DNA of 64,000 nucleotides from an uncultured Desulfobulbaceae bacterium (GCA_947259225.1 CAMYLK010000015.1:1-64000), one strand, 5' to 3'; shown: positions 8,365 to 16,662, counted from the first letter of the stretch. Numbers and translations: made by a program. Notes: generated by a model from the letters alone, not told the origin.

Positions 8365-8549
8365 TGGTGGAGACAGCGGGAGTCGAACCCGCAGTCTACC
8401 AGAAATACTGGGCGTTCACAACGGCCTGGGAAAAAAATGGGAAAAACAGGAAAAAACTACAGATGCTTCAGATAGCATTAAAAAAGGGTCTCACAGAGAA
8501 GCTCAAGTTTGATTGAGCTGAAACAAATAAGACAATGCCACAGGCAATA
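8365..8549 (-). repeat. Island repeat copy C: best-preserved ssrA-3'-end-like att remnant plus arm
   Basis: Plus-strand start TGGTGGAGACAGCGGGAGTC at 8365, then GAACCCGC. This matches the complement of the ssrA 3' end (16741-16768) at 26 of 28 positions and keeps an intact T-arm stem-loop and CCA end. GAAATACTGGGCGTTCAC and the common arm follow. It ends at GGCAAT (8548), just before the terminator of the PstS-like gene. No matching 5' acceptor strand lies nearby, so it is not itself a tRNA or tmRNA. Confidence 0.75.
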
Positions 8550-8562
8550 TTAATATTTGAGC

Positions 8563-8616
8563 AAAAGGGCTGTTGAGACGAGATGAGATATTAAACTCAT
8601 GTCAAACAGCCCTTTT
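8563..8616. terminator. Bidirectional rho-independent terminator
   Basis: A 12-bp stem, AAAAGGGCTGTT (8563-8574) against AACAGCCCTTTT (8605-8616), with further pairing (TGAG/CTCA) in the loop and T-runs on both strands. It would end the PstS-like transcript from the right. Confidence 0.8.
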
Positions 8617-8631
8617 TGATTGGTGCGAGGA

Positions 8632-9429
8632 TTAATTCTCTATGGGATTGCCGCCAGCTTTTTTTATGGCGTCATGGGCATTAGGGGATACTGCAAATTC
8701 AACAAAGTCTTTTGTTATACCTGTTAGGTTTTTGTCCTTATAAACTAGACCGATGGTGCCAAAATAAGGGTATCCTTTCTCGGTGGCCACTTTGCCGTTA
8801 ACTTTCAGCACTTTCAGGTCATTAGCTTTAGCGACATCATACGGGCCGAAACCTATACTTTGTTCTCTGTTTTTAATCTGCGCAACCATGACAGGTGTTT
8901 TGGGCGCTGTCGTAGCAGTTTCTGTAATAGTTATATCCTTAAATCCTGGAAAAGTTTTTTGTAAATTACCCAAAGAACTGTCACCATCTTCTCTTCTGAT
9001 TACAACTATAGCATTATCGCTTCCGCCTACATCTTTCCAATTCGAGATCTTTCCTGAAAATATATCCAGAACTTGTTGATCACTTAAATTATCTATCGAA
9101 ACACTTTGATGTACGAAAAAAACTGTTGGAATTGTAAAAATAGCTTTATAACTAAGACCGAAATGTTTTTCCTTATCCTTGATTCCTCTAGCAACACGAC
9201 CAAGGTTTACCCTGTCATTCCCAACAGCCTTTACACCTCCACCCGAACCAATACTTTTAGGAACCAGAACAACCTCACCTGTCTTTTGGGTAAAAGCCTC
9301 ACCAATTGAATTTAAAACAGCAACACCGTCTCCAGTACCGGGAATGGGAACTTCTCCTGCAATAACAGGCAAAGAAATAAAAACAACAGCAACCAACAAA
9401 CTAAAAATAAAACCAATTTTCTTACTCAT
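8632..9429 (-). CDS. PstS-like phosphate/oxyanion-binding periplasmic protein (orphan)
   Basis: 265 aa with a signal peptide (MSKKIGFIFSLLVAVVFISL, cleavage near VIAG). The ATG at 9429 has GAGGTGGG upstream. The fold is that of PBP-type phosphate binders: an N-terminal PKSIGSGGGVKAV anion-binding loop, then GRVARGIKDKEK, the domain-linker pattern LSDQQVLDIFSGKISNWKDVGG, and the REDGDSSLG loop. No permease or ATPase gene is adjacent, so it is not part of a visible ABC operon; it may feed a distant transporter or act as a sensor. Terminator directly downstream. The ligand is inferred from the family only. Confidence 0.8.
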   Translation of the reverse strand: MSKKIGFIFSLLVAVVFISLPVIAGEVPIPGTGDGVAVLNSIGEAFTQKTGEVVLVPKSIGSGGGVKAVGNDRVNLGRVARGIKDKEKHFGLSYKAIFTIPTVFFVHQSVSIDNLSDQQVLDIFSGKISNWKDVGGSDNAIVVIRREDGDSSLGNLQKTFPGFKDITITETATTAPKTPVMVAQIKNREQSIGFGPYDVAKANDLKVLKVNGKVATEKGYPYFGTIGLVYKDKNLTGITKDFVEFAVSPNAHDAIKKAGGNPIEN

Positions 9430-9459
9430 GAATTCACCCACCTCAACTAAATTTAATGA

Positions 9460-9487
9460 AATACCCAGCCGCAAGCGGCGGGGTATT
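9460..9487. repeat. REP-like hairpin
   Basis: AATACCCAGCCGC - AAG - CGGCGGGGTATT style hairpin in the leader of the PstS-like gene. No T-run follows on either side, so a transcript terminator is unlikely. It could be a mobile palindromic repeat or a leader structure affecting translation. Confidence 0.5.
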
Positions 9488-9639
9488 AGACCCAGGCTAC
9501 ACATCAAAGGGTCATGTAAATAAAATGACAATAATGAATTAAATCACTAAAGCATTAGTTTTGCAAATACTTGTGTGTGATTCAATTTATTTTTCCGATG
9601 GCGCTCATTGCTTGTCCAATTAAGTATTGTAAAATGTTT

Positions 9640-9788
9640 CAAGTTTAAATTTTGATTGAAAGAAAATGATGATTCGTGCTGGCTGGCAATCTCAACCTGA
9701 TTTAAAATAAGTCAGGTTAAGATTTTCGTAGAGTACCTTTATTTAGTCTTGCTGAAGCAGGTAATTTACGAGGTTTGCTTTGGCAATA
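9640..9788 (-). repeat. Island repeat F: two arm fragments 3' of the Usp gene
   Basis: TTTCAAGTTTAAATTTTGAT with CTGGCTGGCAATCTCAACC near 9638-9700, and ACGAGGTTTGCTTTGGCAAT near 9769-9788. Both carry the TGGCAAT box, and the second abuts the stop of the Usp gene on the coding strand. An AACCTGA/TCAGGTT hairpin lies between them (9694-9719) and may act as a terminator. Confidence 0.5.
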
Positions 9789-10766
9789 TCAAGAGCCTCC
9801 ATCAGGCAACGTTACCGGTGTTATAAAACCCGGTGGCTTGACTGCCAGCACGGAACAGTTGATGCTGTTGAGTATGGATTCCGCGGTATTACCCATGAAA
9901 AATCCTGAAATGCCAGTGCGAGCTATGGTGCCCATGACAACAACATCAATCTTCTTTTTCTCGACAAAATCAGTAAGTACCTCACACGTCTCGCCTTCAA
10001 CCAGATGCAGCTGTGGAGCAAGATAGTCCATGGTCTCTTTTCCCAACGCATCCAGAAGTTGCCGCTCCTGTTCATCAAGCCATGACCTGTGCAACTGCCG
10101 TCTTTTTTCGCCCCAACCTTCCACCTGGGCTTCATCAAAATTAGATGCGATACCGTCGAGAATGGTGAGGCCGGTTCTCATCCAGGTATTAATAATGTGC
10201 AACTCGCCAAAATCTGAAAGGGCAAGAGATGAAGCCATTTCCAGAATTTGTTTATTCAATGTGCTTATTTGTTGACCACCGCTTTCCGGTTCCATATCTA
10301 CGGCGGCCAAAACATGCTGATATTGAATGGATTCACCCGGCTTCATGATCCACACCGGGCATGGACATTTACGAAGTAGATGCATATCGGCGCTGCCAAG
10401 CAAAAGATTTTTCAAGCATTTTCTGCTTCCGGACATTTTTATGACCAGATCGTAGCCGTTTCGCAGCACCTCACGGATAATTTCAAGAAATACGGCCCCC
10501 TGAATCACCTTCGTTAGAATTGAAACCCTATCCTGGACATGTTGAACCATGTTGTCAAGCTGAGCCAACCGCATGCCAACAATTTCCGATGTGAGCTTTT
10601 CCAGCTTATCTATGCCTAGTACCTGCAGATCTGTTGGAATCTCAAATACATCAACGACCGTTAAATCGGCTTGGTTTTCCTTTGCCAAGGAAACTGCTCG
10701 TTCAAGGGCTGTATCCTGCCAGTTGTCTCCAGTGGCAATTAACAGAATGTTAGTAAATCGCTTCAT
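9789..10766 (-). CDS. Universal stress protein with two Usp domains (UspE-like)
   Basis: 325-aa cytoplasmic protein of two tandem Usp folds (about 1-145 and 150-315). The second domain keeps the nucleotide-binding pattern in VMGTIARTGISGFFMG (G-x2-G-x9-G-S/T type); the first has a weaker version (KMSGSRKCLKNLLLGSADMH). Such proteins are thought to protect cells under starvation or energy stress; substrate unknown. It is divergent from the P-type ATPase gene at 10955, with about 190 bp of shared AT-rich promoter region between them, which suggests common control. Confidence 0.88.
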   Translation of the reverse strand: MKRFTNILLIATGDNWQDTALERAVSLAKENQADLTVVDVFEIPTDLQVLGIDKLEKLTSEIVGMRLAQLDNMVQHVQDRVSILTKVIQGAVFLEIIREVLRNGYDLVIKMSGSRKCLKNLLLGSADMHLLRKCPCPVWIMKPGESIQYQHVLAAVDMEPESGGQQISTLNKQILEMASSLALSDFGELHIINTWMRTGLTILDGIASNFDEAQVEGWGEKRRQLHRSWLDEQERQLLDALGKETMDYLAPQLHLVEGETCEVLTDFVEKKKIDVVVMGTIARTGISGFFMGNTAESILNSINCSVLAVKPPGFITPVTLPDGGS

Positions 10767-10954
10767 AGTTACCTCTATTCATTGCATTTTAAGAATTCTG
10801 CAAAAGCCGCACTACTCGTATATATTATAAAATACTTCAGGAGCATTTGATATTAAAAAAAAGTGAAGCAACTCTAGGATAGATATTTGCTATACTATAG
10901 ATATCTCTGTTGAAAAATAACTTACACATTGAGATAGTCAAGGAGAGCGCATGT
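10767..10954. promoter_or_regulatory. Divergent promoter region between usp and P-type ATPase
   Basis: 188 bp, strongly AT-rich, between divergent genes. TATACTATAGATAT (about 10891-10904) contains a good -10-like element for the ATPase gene; I do not see a clear -35. The ribosome binding site AGGAGAG at 10940-10946 fits the ATG at 10955. Confidence 0.4.
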
Positions 10955-13618
10955 ATGGAAAAGTTGCATTGGTACCAGCTTGGCGTCAAAGAGATATTCG
11001 ATGACTTGCATACTTCTGAGCATGGACTGAGCAAGGAAGAAGTTGAAACACGGTTCAGACACTATGGTCCTAATAAACTTATCGAAGAAGAGAAAATAAG
11101 TAAACTTCAGATACTACTCCATCAGTTCACCAGCCCACTTATCTATATCCTGCTTGTTGCAGGTATAGTCACAATCATTCTCCGGGAATATATAGACTCC
11201 GGTGTTATATTTTCGGTTGTCATTCTTAATGCAGTCATTGGCTTCATCCAAGAGCATAAGGCGGAAGAAAGTGTCAGAGCACTAATGAAAATGGTTGTGC
11301 CCAAGGCCAAAGTTGTGCGGGACGGCAAGGAAAGGGAGATACTCAGCGAGGAGGTCGTTCCCGGTGATATAGTTCTGTTGACCTCAGGAACAAAGGTGCC
11401 GGCAGATCTCCGCTTGGTGCACACGATAGAATTAAAGATTGATGAGTCTATGCTGACTGGAGAGTCTGTTCCTGTTGAAAAGACTCTTGCTCCGATAAAG
11501 GAAGACAACTTAACGCCCGGTGACCAGAGGAATATTGCCTTCATGGGGACGAATGCAGTTAGCGGCAGGGCAAAAGGCATAGCTGTTGAGACAGGCCATA
11601 GGACAGTCCTCGGACAGATTGCGGAAAAGGTCAAAGAGGTGGAAGTATTAAAGACTCCTCTACAGGATAAGCTTGACCGCTTTGCAAAAATCATCGGACT
11701 TGTGGTTCTTGTGTTTTCGGCCATCGTTTTTAGTGCAGGGATAATGTTCGGTGCCGGGGTCTCTGAGATGTTCTTGGTCGCAGTGGCTACCGCGGTTTCG
11801 GCAATTCCTGAAGGGCTTCCGGTTGCGGTAACTATTGCAATGGCAATCGGCGTGTCCAGGATGGCCAGGAGAAATGCTATTATCAGAAAACTCCCTGCGG
11901 TTGAAACTCTTGGTAGCACAACGGTTATCGGCTCTGACAAGACAGGGACACTGACCAAAAACGAAATGACAGTTAAGCTGACCTACGACGTGATGCACAC
12001 GCATGAGGTAACCGGCATCGGATACGAGCCCAAAGGTGAGATAGTCCTTGGCAGCCTTCCCATTGATGCGAAAGAAGATAAACAGCTTATGCAAGTTCTC
12101 CGCATAGGAGCTTTCTGCAATGAATCAAGTATCTATGAAAAAGACGGACAGTACAAGGTCGATGGCGATCCGACAGAGGGTGCTCTTGTTGTTTCTGCAA
12201 TGAAAGCCGGGATAAACGTCGAAGAAGAAAAAGAGGAGTATCAGCAGTTAGCAATTATCCCTTTCGAGTCCGAGCGTGGCTATATGTCAACTTTCCACGG
12301 GTACAGGGGGAAGAAACTCATTTTTGTTAAAGGCGCTCCTGAGATAATTCTGGATATGTGCACAAGGGTTGAGGGTGATGAGCTGGACAGAGATGAGGTA
12401 GAAGAAATTGCGGTAGAATTTGCCAGGGAAGGCTTGCGTGTCATTGCCTTTGCATATAAGGAAGCACCGGATGAAATGGAAGACCTGACCCATCGCGATG
12501 TTGAATCAGGGCTGACATTTGCAGGGTTGCAAGGCATGATAGACCCCCCAAGGACCGAGGTCATAAAGGCTATTGAAGGGTGCAGGAGAGCAGGAATCAG
12601 GGTTGTAATGATAACAGGCGACCATGCAGTTACCGCATCTACAATTGCTAAAAAAATAGGCATAAGTAATGATGAGTCAGAAGTCTTGACCGGTAAAGAG
12701 ATTGAAGCCATGAACGACAAGGAACTGTTCGACCTGGTTCAACAAGTTTCTGTTTTTTCCAGAGTCTCGCCGCAGCATAAGATGAGGATCGCACAACAGC
12801 TTATTGCACAGGGTGAGATTGTGGCAATTACCGGTGACGGAGTGAATGATGCGGCTGCACTCAAAGCTGCCCATATTGGTGTTGCAATGGGCAGATGCGG
12901 AACAGATGTGGCTAAAGAGGCATCCGACATGGTTATCGCCGATGATAACTTTGCAAGTATATTCGCGGCAGTTGAAGAAGGAAGGGTTGTTTATGACAAC
13001 ATCTTAAAAGTCACGCTTTTCCTGATTTCTTGCGGCTTTGGTGAGCTTGTCGCCATCACCGGTTCTATACTGATGGGAGTGCCGATACCCTACATACCTG
13101 CCCAGATACTCTGGTTGAACCTCGTTACCAATGGCCTGCAGGATGTTGCCCTTGCCTTTGAACCGGCAGAAAAAAATGTCTTAAGCAGGCTACCGCAGAG
13201 TCCGAAAGAGAGAATACTATCTCCGCTGCTGTTGCAGAGGACGGTGTTAATGGGAACGGTTATGGCAGCTGGTACGCTGTATATGTTTATTTCAAGCCTC
13301 AATTCCGGTATGTCTTTGGAGAAAGCCCGAACAGTGGCCCTGACAACCATGGTTTTTTTTCAATTTTATCAAGCCGCAAACTGCCGCTCTGGAACCCGAT
13401 CCATTTTCAAAATGAATCCGATGGGCAATCCACTGCTTTTCTACAGCGTTATTGCCGCCTTTTTCGCTCAGCTTGCTGTTATTTATGTTCCGACCTTTCA
13501 GTGGATCTTCAGGACCGAACCCATTGACATCATTGAATGGGTAAAGATAGGCATGGTGGCTTCGGTAATCATCATCGCAGTTGAGATTGATAAATGGGTG
13601 AGGAATAAGGGCAAATGA
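10955..13618 (+). CDS. P2-type cation-transporting ATPase
   Basis: 887-aa inner-membrane ion pump of the Ca2+/Na+/K+-ATPase (P2) group. Landmarks: N-terminal cation-ATPase domain (1-65), actuator loop with TGES (168-171), PEGL in helix M4 (285-288), phosphorylated D328 in SDKTGTLT, and the hinge TGDGVND. About ten membrane helices. In M6 the motif is NLVTNGLQD: the Asp of SERCA NLVTDGL is Asn, so SERCA-like Ca2+ coordination is incomplete and the ion is uncertain. The start at 10955 is chosen for its AGGAGAG site; a longer in-frame start at 10910 has none. Paired divergently with a Usp gene. Island repeat G follows its stop. Confidence 0.92.
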   Translation: MEKLHWYQLGVKEIFDDLHTSEHGLSKEEVETRFRHYGPNKLIEEEKISKLQILLHQFTSPLIYILLVAGIVTIILREYIDSGVIFSVVILNAVIGFIQEHKAEESVRALMKMVVPKAKVVRDGKEREILSEEVVPGDIVLLTSGTKVPADLRLVHTIELKIDESMLTGESVPVEKTLAPIKEDNLTPGDQRNIAFMGTNAVSGRAKGIAVETGHRTVLGQIAEKVKEVEVLKTPLQDKLDRFAKIIGLVVLVFSAIVFSAGIMFGAGVSEMFLVAVATAVSAIPEGLPVAVTIAMAIGVSRMARRNAIIRKLPAVETLGSTTVIGSDKTGTLTKNEMTVKLTYDVMHTHEVTGIGYEPKGEIVLGSLPIDAKEDKQLMQVLRIGAFCNESSIYEKDGQYKVDGDPTEGALVVSAMKAGINVEEEKEEYQQLAIIPFESERGYMSTFHGYRGKKLIFVKGAPEIILDMCTRVEGDELDRDEVEEIAVEFAREGLRVIAFAYKEAPDEMEDLTHRDVESGLTFAGLQGMIDPPRTEVIKAIEGCRRAGIRVVMITGDHAVTASTIAKKIGISNDESEVLTGKEIEAMNDKELFDLVQQVSVFSRVSPQHKMRIAQQLIAQGEIVAITGDGVNDAAALKAAHIGVAMGRCGTDVAKEASDMVIADDNFASIFAAVEEGRVVYDNILKVTLFLISCGFGELVAITGSILMGVPIPYIPAQILWLNLVTNGLQDVALAFEPAEKNVLSRLPQSPKERILSPLLLQRTVLMGTVMAAGTLYMFISSLNSGMSLEKARTVALTTMVFFQFYQAANCRSGTRSIFKMNPMGNPLLFYSVIAAFFAQLAVIYVPTFQWIFRTEPIDIIEWVKIGMVASVIIIAVEIDKWVRNKGK

Positions 13619-13646
13619 AAACTTAGTATTATTTTGAATAACCAAT

Positions 13647-13745
13647 CAATAAACCGAACCGTCCGACCTAGGCGGCTTTAGATTGCCAGTACTTACCTCC
13701 AATAAACAGCAAAAATTCAAAACTTAACCTTATCTGCGAATATAT
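13647..13745 (+). repeat. Island repeat G: plus-strand arm copy 3' of the ATPase gene
   Basis: Inverted counterpart of repeat D (52 of 60 positions over 13647-13706): GAACCGTCCG-acctagG-CGGCTTTAGATTGCC, ACCTCCAATAAA, then CTTATCTGCGAATAT. It lies 28 bp past the ATPase stop and follows that gene's strand, although all other copies are on the minus strand with their genes. The CCG-T-CC...GGCGG part can form a hairpin. Confidence 0.65.
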
Positions 13746-14171
13746 GTAACATGCCCATAATTTAACTATCAGGAAAAAAATCTCGACAAGTGCAGATAAA
13801 AATAAGTCAAAACATGTCATCCCCACAGAAAATATTATTTAAGAAGCGTACCGTGACGCTTAGTCTATTATGACACACGGATCGGCGAGCAGAGCCGGCC
13901 TAATGGCAAATCTGCTTTCTATCCTGTCCGGTGCGGAGGTGCCGGAGGAGAGCAGCGGTGAACAGTCCCACGCTGAAAAATGGGGGCGAATCGGGAAGGT
14001 GACTTCTCGCGGTGGTTTACACCTTATGACCATCGGCCTCAGCGGCAAAAACCGACTGTTTGGGCAATCTAACGCGATGTGAATACAGAAAGACTAATCT
14101 TCAAGAGATCGTTCTGCTGAGTTTTTTGCTTTCTCCGAAGGAAAAAATATATGCACTAACCCTCAGCTCAT
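13746..14171. other. Non-coding stretch with a GC-rich patch
   Basis: About 425 bp. An AAGCGT...ACGCTT hairpin sits at 13844-13861. From 13865 to 14080 the sequence is clearly more GC-rich than the rest of the island. ORFs of 62-70 codons are open on both strands but lack ribosome binding sites and resemble no family, so I call no gene. It may be a remnant of another element. Confidence 0.35.
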
Positions 14172-14188
14172 TACCTATTTAATAGGTA
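14172..14188. promoter_or_regulatory. 17-bp palindrome just past fic
   Basis: TACCTATTTAATAGGTA lies 2 bp downstream of the fic stop. It is one or two changes from the palindrome at 15296-15312 upstream of the gene. Confidence 0.55.
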
Positions 14189-14190
14189 CA

Positions 14191-15240
14191 TTACTCATTC
14201 TTATGCCACCTGGCATATGGTCCCCGGCCAATACAGGTCAGATTTCCGGCATCCCTTTCTTGCCTCAGTATCCGCCGCATCATGTCAATACCGACGGTCG
14301 GACAACGCTCCTGAATATCACCAATAGAGAAATCTACCGGCATTCTGCTGATAACATCAAGAACCATGGCAGTTTTTGTCCCCCTTCCCCCTTCCACCAT
14401 ACCAGTTCGTCTCTCAAATTCCTGATATGCGCCGAGAATGACAACGCCAAGAAAATATTCCAGCCAAGGCATAAGGGAATGCTTGCCTTCATGCCAACCC
14501 ACAGATGCCTGGTAAAGGGTGTCGTAATAACTCTCTTTGGTTTGTTCCACGATCTGTTCGAGGCTGATGAACCGGCCAACCTCGTAATCAGCCTGGTAAA
14601 GAAGCAACAGAGTGATAAGACGGGCCATGCGACCATTCCCGTCTCTAAATGGATGTATACATAAAAAGTCCAGAACATAGGTCCCGATCAGGAACAACGG
14701 CTCTATTTCACCGGTTTGACTGAGTTGGTCAAAACCGGCATGTAGCTGCTCCATCGAATCGGCGGTCTTAAAGGCAGGAACAGGTACAAAGCGCACTATT
14801 TTTTCTCCATCCGGCCCGGTTTCAGTAATCTCATTATCCACCGGTTTCCAGTGACCACCCTCTCCTGGCAAAAACTGGTAAAGATCCCGGTGCAGTTGAA
14901 GAACCTGATTTTTGGTGAATTTCATTTCATGAGCATTAGCATGAATAGTACCCAAAACATCCCTATAGCCGGCAATCTCCTGTTCTGAGCGATTTTGTGG
15001 AGCTGTTTTATGGGCAACAAGTTCCTTTATTCGTGAAATGGGTGCTGTTACCCCTTCTATGCGGTTCGAGCATTCAGTGCTCTGAATTACCGCGACCTGC
15101 CTGAGAGTTTCCAGAACTTGAGGTGACTGAGTTTTGAATAGCTCCTGCTTTCCCTTGTATTCGCTTATCTGGCGAATAATCCGCAGCATACGGTGTGTGA
15201 TGGGAGTTTGCTGGATAACTTTGAATGCAAAAGAGTTCAT
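14191..15240 (-). CDS. Fic family protein (AMPylase-type, with N-terminal inhibitory motif)
   Basis: 349 aa. Fic enzymes move AMP or a related group from a nucleotide onto target proteins. The core motif HPFRDGNGR spans residues 196-204 with catalytic H196. Upstream, S58-x3-E62-G63 matches the inhibitory (S/T)xxxE(G/N) motif, the arrangement of self-inhibited class II Fic proteins. An N-terminal Fic_N-like domain (about 1-80) and a C-terminal winged-helix-like tail (about 285-349, EERCPTVGIDMMRRIL-type pattern) complete the COG3177 architecture. It sits beside the integrase and is framed by two nearly identical palindromes. No separate antitoxin gene is seen, which fits cis-inhibition. Confidence 0.9.
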   Translation of the reverse strand: MNSFAFKVIQQTPITHRMLRIIRQISEYKGKQELFKTQSPQVLETLRQVAVIQSTECSNRIEGVTAPISRIKELVAHKTAPQNRSEQEIAGYRDVLGTIHANAHEMKFTKNQVLQLHRDLYQFLPGEGGHWKPVDNEITETGPDGEKIVRFVPVPAFKTADSMEQLHAGFDQLSQTGEIEPLFLIGTYVLDFLCIHPFRDGNGRMARLITLLLLYQADYEVGRFISLEQIVEQTKESYYDTLYQASVGWHEGKHSLMPWLEYFLGVVILGAYQEFERRTGMVEGGRGTKTAMVLDVISRMPVDFSIGDIQERCPTVGIDMMRRILRQERDAGNLTCIGRGPYARWHKNE

Positions 15241-15295
15241 GTATTTCCTATGGCAAGGTAAAATTCACCAGTTATAGGTAATGAAAGAGATTCAG

Positions 15296-15312
15296 TACCT
15301 ATTAATTAGGTA
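15296..15312. promoter_or_regulatory. 17-bp palindromic operator candidate upstream of fic
   Basis: TACCTATTAATTAGGTA, 56 bp upstream of the fic ATG, with a further half-site TATAGGTA at about 15274. On the coding strand it overlaps GGTATTATACC, a plausible -10 region, so a repressor bound here would block fic. The C-terminal winged helix of Fic itself is a candidate binder (inference). Confidence 0.55.
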
Positions 15313-15379
15313 TAATACCCATATTGATAATTTACCAGAAAATTTTAGTCAGTAATAAGAAAGCTGAAGTAATTGCCAT

Positions 15380-16567
15380 CTAATCCTTCTCAGTTGTCAA
15401 AAGATCCAGGTAATCTGCCCAGGCCTGCATCATCTTCCGGCGCTCAGGCAAAAACTCGGCATAGTTGTAGGCTGCTCTCACACTGTTTCCTTCCGCATGG
15501 GCAAGCTGGCGTTCAATGGCGTCCCGATTCCAGCCCTGTTCATTGAGCAGGGTACTGGCCATACTGCGAAAACCGTGGCCTGACATCTCTTCCTTAGCAT
15601 AACCCATGCGACGCAAGCCAGCCAGGACAGTGTTGTCGCTCATAGGCCTCTGCCCGGTACGCAGTGAAGGGAAGACATAGCGGCCCTGGCCGGTTAAGGG
15701 TTGCAGATCTTGAAGGACAGCAATGGCCTGGCGGGAAAGCGGCACAATATGGGGATTCCGATTTTTCATTTTCTCGGCCGGAATTTTCCATTCCTCATTG
15801 TCAAGATTGATTTCCGACCATTCGGCGTGCCGCAGCTCACCCGGCCGCACAAAAACCAGGGGAGCGAATTTGAGGGCACACTTGGTTATGTGATGACCTT
15901 CATAGCCGTCAATGGCCCGCATGAGTTCACCAATTTTCCTTGGATCGGTGATGCTGGCCATACGCTTTGATTTGACTGGCGACAAGGCGCCGCGCAGATC
16001 CACGCTGGGGTCCCGTTCGGCCCGGCCGGTGGCAATGGCGTAGCGGAATATTTGACCGCATATCTGCTTAATCCGGTGAGCAGTCTCAATGGCCCCCCTG
16101 GATTCTATACGCCGCAGAATGGCTAAAAGATCCGCCGCAGTAATCGTTGCTATGGGCTGATCTCCCAGCCAGGGGAAGACATTCAACTTCAAGCGGCTGT
16201 CAATGGTGCGGGAATGTCCTTCCGTCCAGGTATGCTTGTTTTTGGCAAACCATTCCCGGGCCACAGACTCGAAACTGTTGGCAGCCTGCTCGGAAAGCTC
16301 ATTCTTAATTTCCTTCTTGTACTGGAGGGGGTCGATTCCGTTTTCCAGTAATTTGCGGGCATCATCGTACTTTTCTCGTGCCCGCTTCAACCTAACATCA
16401 GGATAGACGCCCAGGGACAGGGTCTTCCGTTTACCGCCGAAACGGTAGTCGAAGCGGAAATATTTGCCCGTCTTGTTGACCAGCAGGTAGAGACCACGCT
16501 GATCTGCCAGTTTATAGGGCCTGTCTTTTGGCTTAGCGTTTCGTACTGCGACATCTGAGAGCGGCAT
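15380..16567 (-). CDS. P4-type tyrosine integrase of the ssrA island
   Basis: 395 aa from the ATG at 16567; the longer open frame to 16711 runs through operator-like repeats and is rejected. It has an N-terminal DUF4102 arm-binding domain (start MPLSDVAVRNAKPKDRPYKL), an SAM-like core-binding region (about 100-190) and the catalytic domain. Catalytic residues visible: Arg in VRPGELR, His/Arg in HGFRS, His in QLAHAE and Tyr in AYNYAEF. Such integrases insert islands at tRNA or tmRNA 3' ends; here the target is the tmRNA gene 174 bp upstream. It appears intact, so excision may still be possible. Confidence 0.93.
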   Translation of the reverse strand: MPLSDVAVRNAKPKDRPYKLADQRGLYLLVNKTGKYFRFDYRFGGKRKTLSLGVYPDVRLKRAREKYDDARKLLENGIDPLQYKKEIKNELSEQAANSFESVAREWFAKNKHTWTEGHSRTIDSRLKLNVFPWLGDQPIATITAADLLAILRRIESRGAIETAHRIKQICGQIFRYAIATGRAERDPSVDLRGALSPVKSKRMASITDPRKIGELMRAIDGYEGHHITKCALKFAPLVFVRPGELRHAEWSEINLDNEEWKIPAEKMKNRNPHIVPLSRQAIAVLQDLQPLTGQGRYVFPSLRTGQRPMSDNTVLAGLRRMGYAKEEMSGHGFRSMASTLLNEQGWNRDAIERQLAHAEGNSVRAAYNYAEFLPERRKMMQAWADYLDLLTTEKD

Positions 16568-16630
16568 GACGGTATCTCGTTTAAATTTGTGAGCAGATAC
16601 CGTCAAAAATACCGTCACTTTTGACGGTAT
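16567..16630. promoter_or_regulatory. Four-fold ATACCGTCA repeat cluster at the integrase promoter
   Basis: Half-sites: TGACGGTAT (16567-16575, touching the start codon), ATACCGTCA (16597-16605), ATACCGTCA (16609-16617) and TGACGGTAT (16622-16630). The outer two are inverted relative to the inner two. Possible roles are autorepression of the integrase or arm-type binding sites for integrase or an excision factor. Confidence 0.6.
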
Positions 16631-16662
16631 GTCAAGAAATTTTATTGAACCGCCTCGGACAC

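Noticed and set aside
8365-8440. tRNA or second tmRNA gene in copy C
   Set aside because: The T-arm and CCA end are present, but no 5' acceptor strand, anticodon arm or tag frame is found at a suitable distance.
2541-8549. CRISPR array from the repeated modules
   Set aside because: Only three full copies, over 150 bp long, irregularly spaced with genes between; no short repeats with spacers and no cas genes.
4981-13745. Classical integron attC sites
   Set aside because: No GTTRRRY/RYYYAAC core pairs at cassette ends, and the integrase lacks any visible IntI-type feature; the ssrA-like end fits better.
13980-14010. Fragment of the tmRNA 5' end (TGGGGGCGAA)
   Set aside because: Only about ten bases match; the conserved GGATTCGACGGG does not follow.
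13860-14082. Overlapping 62- and 70-codon ORFs on both strands
   Set aside because: No ribosome binding site, no motif; openness on both strands is explained by the local GC-rich patch.
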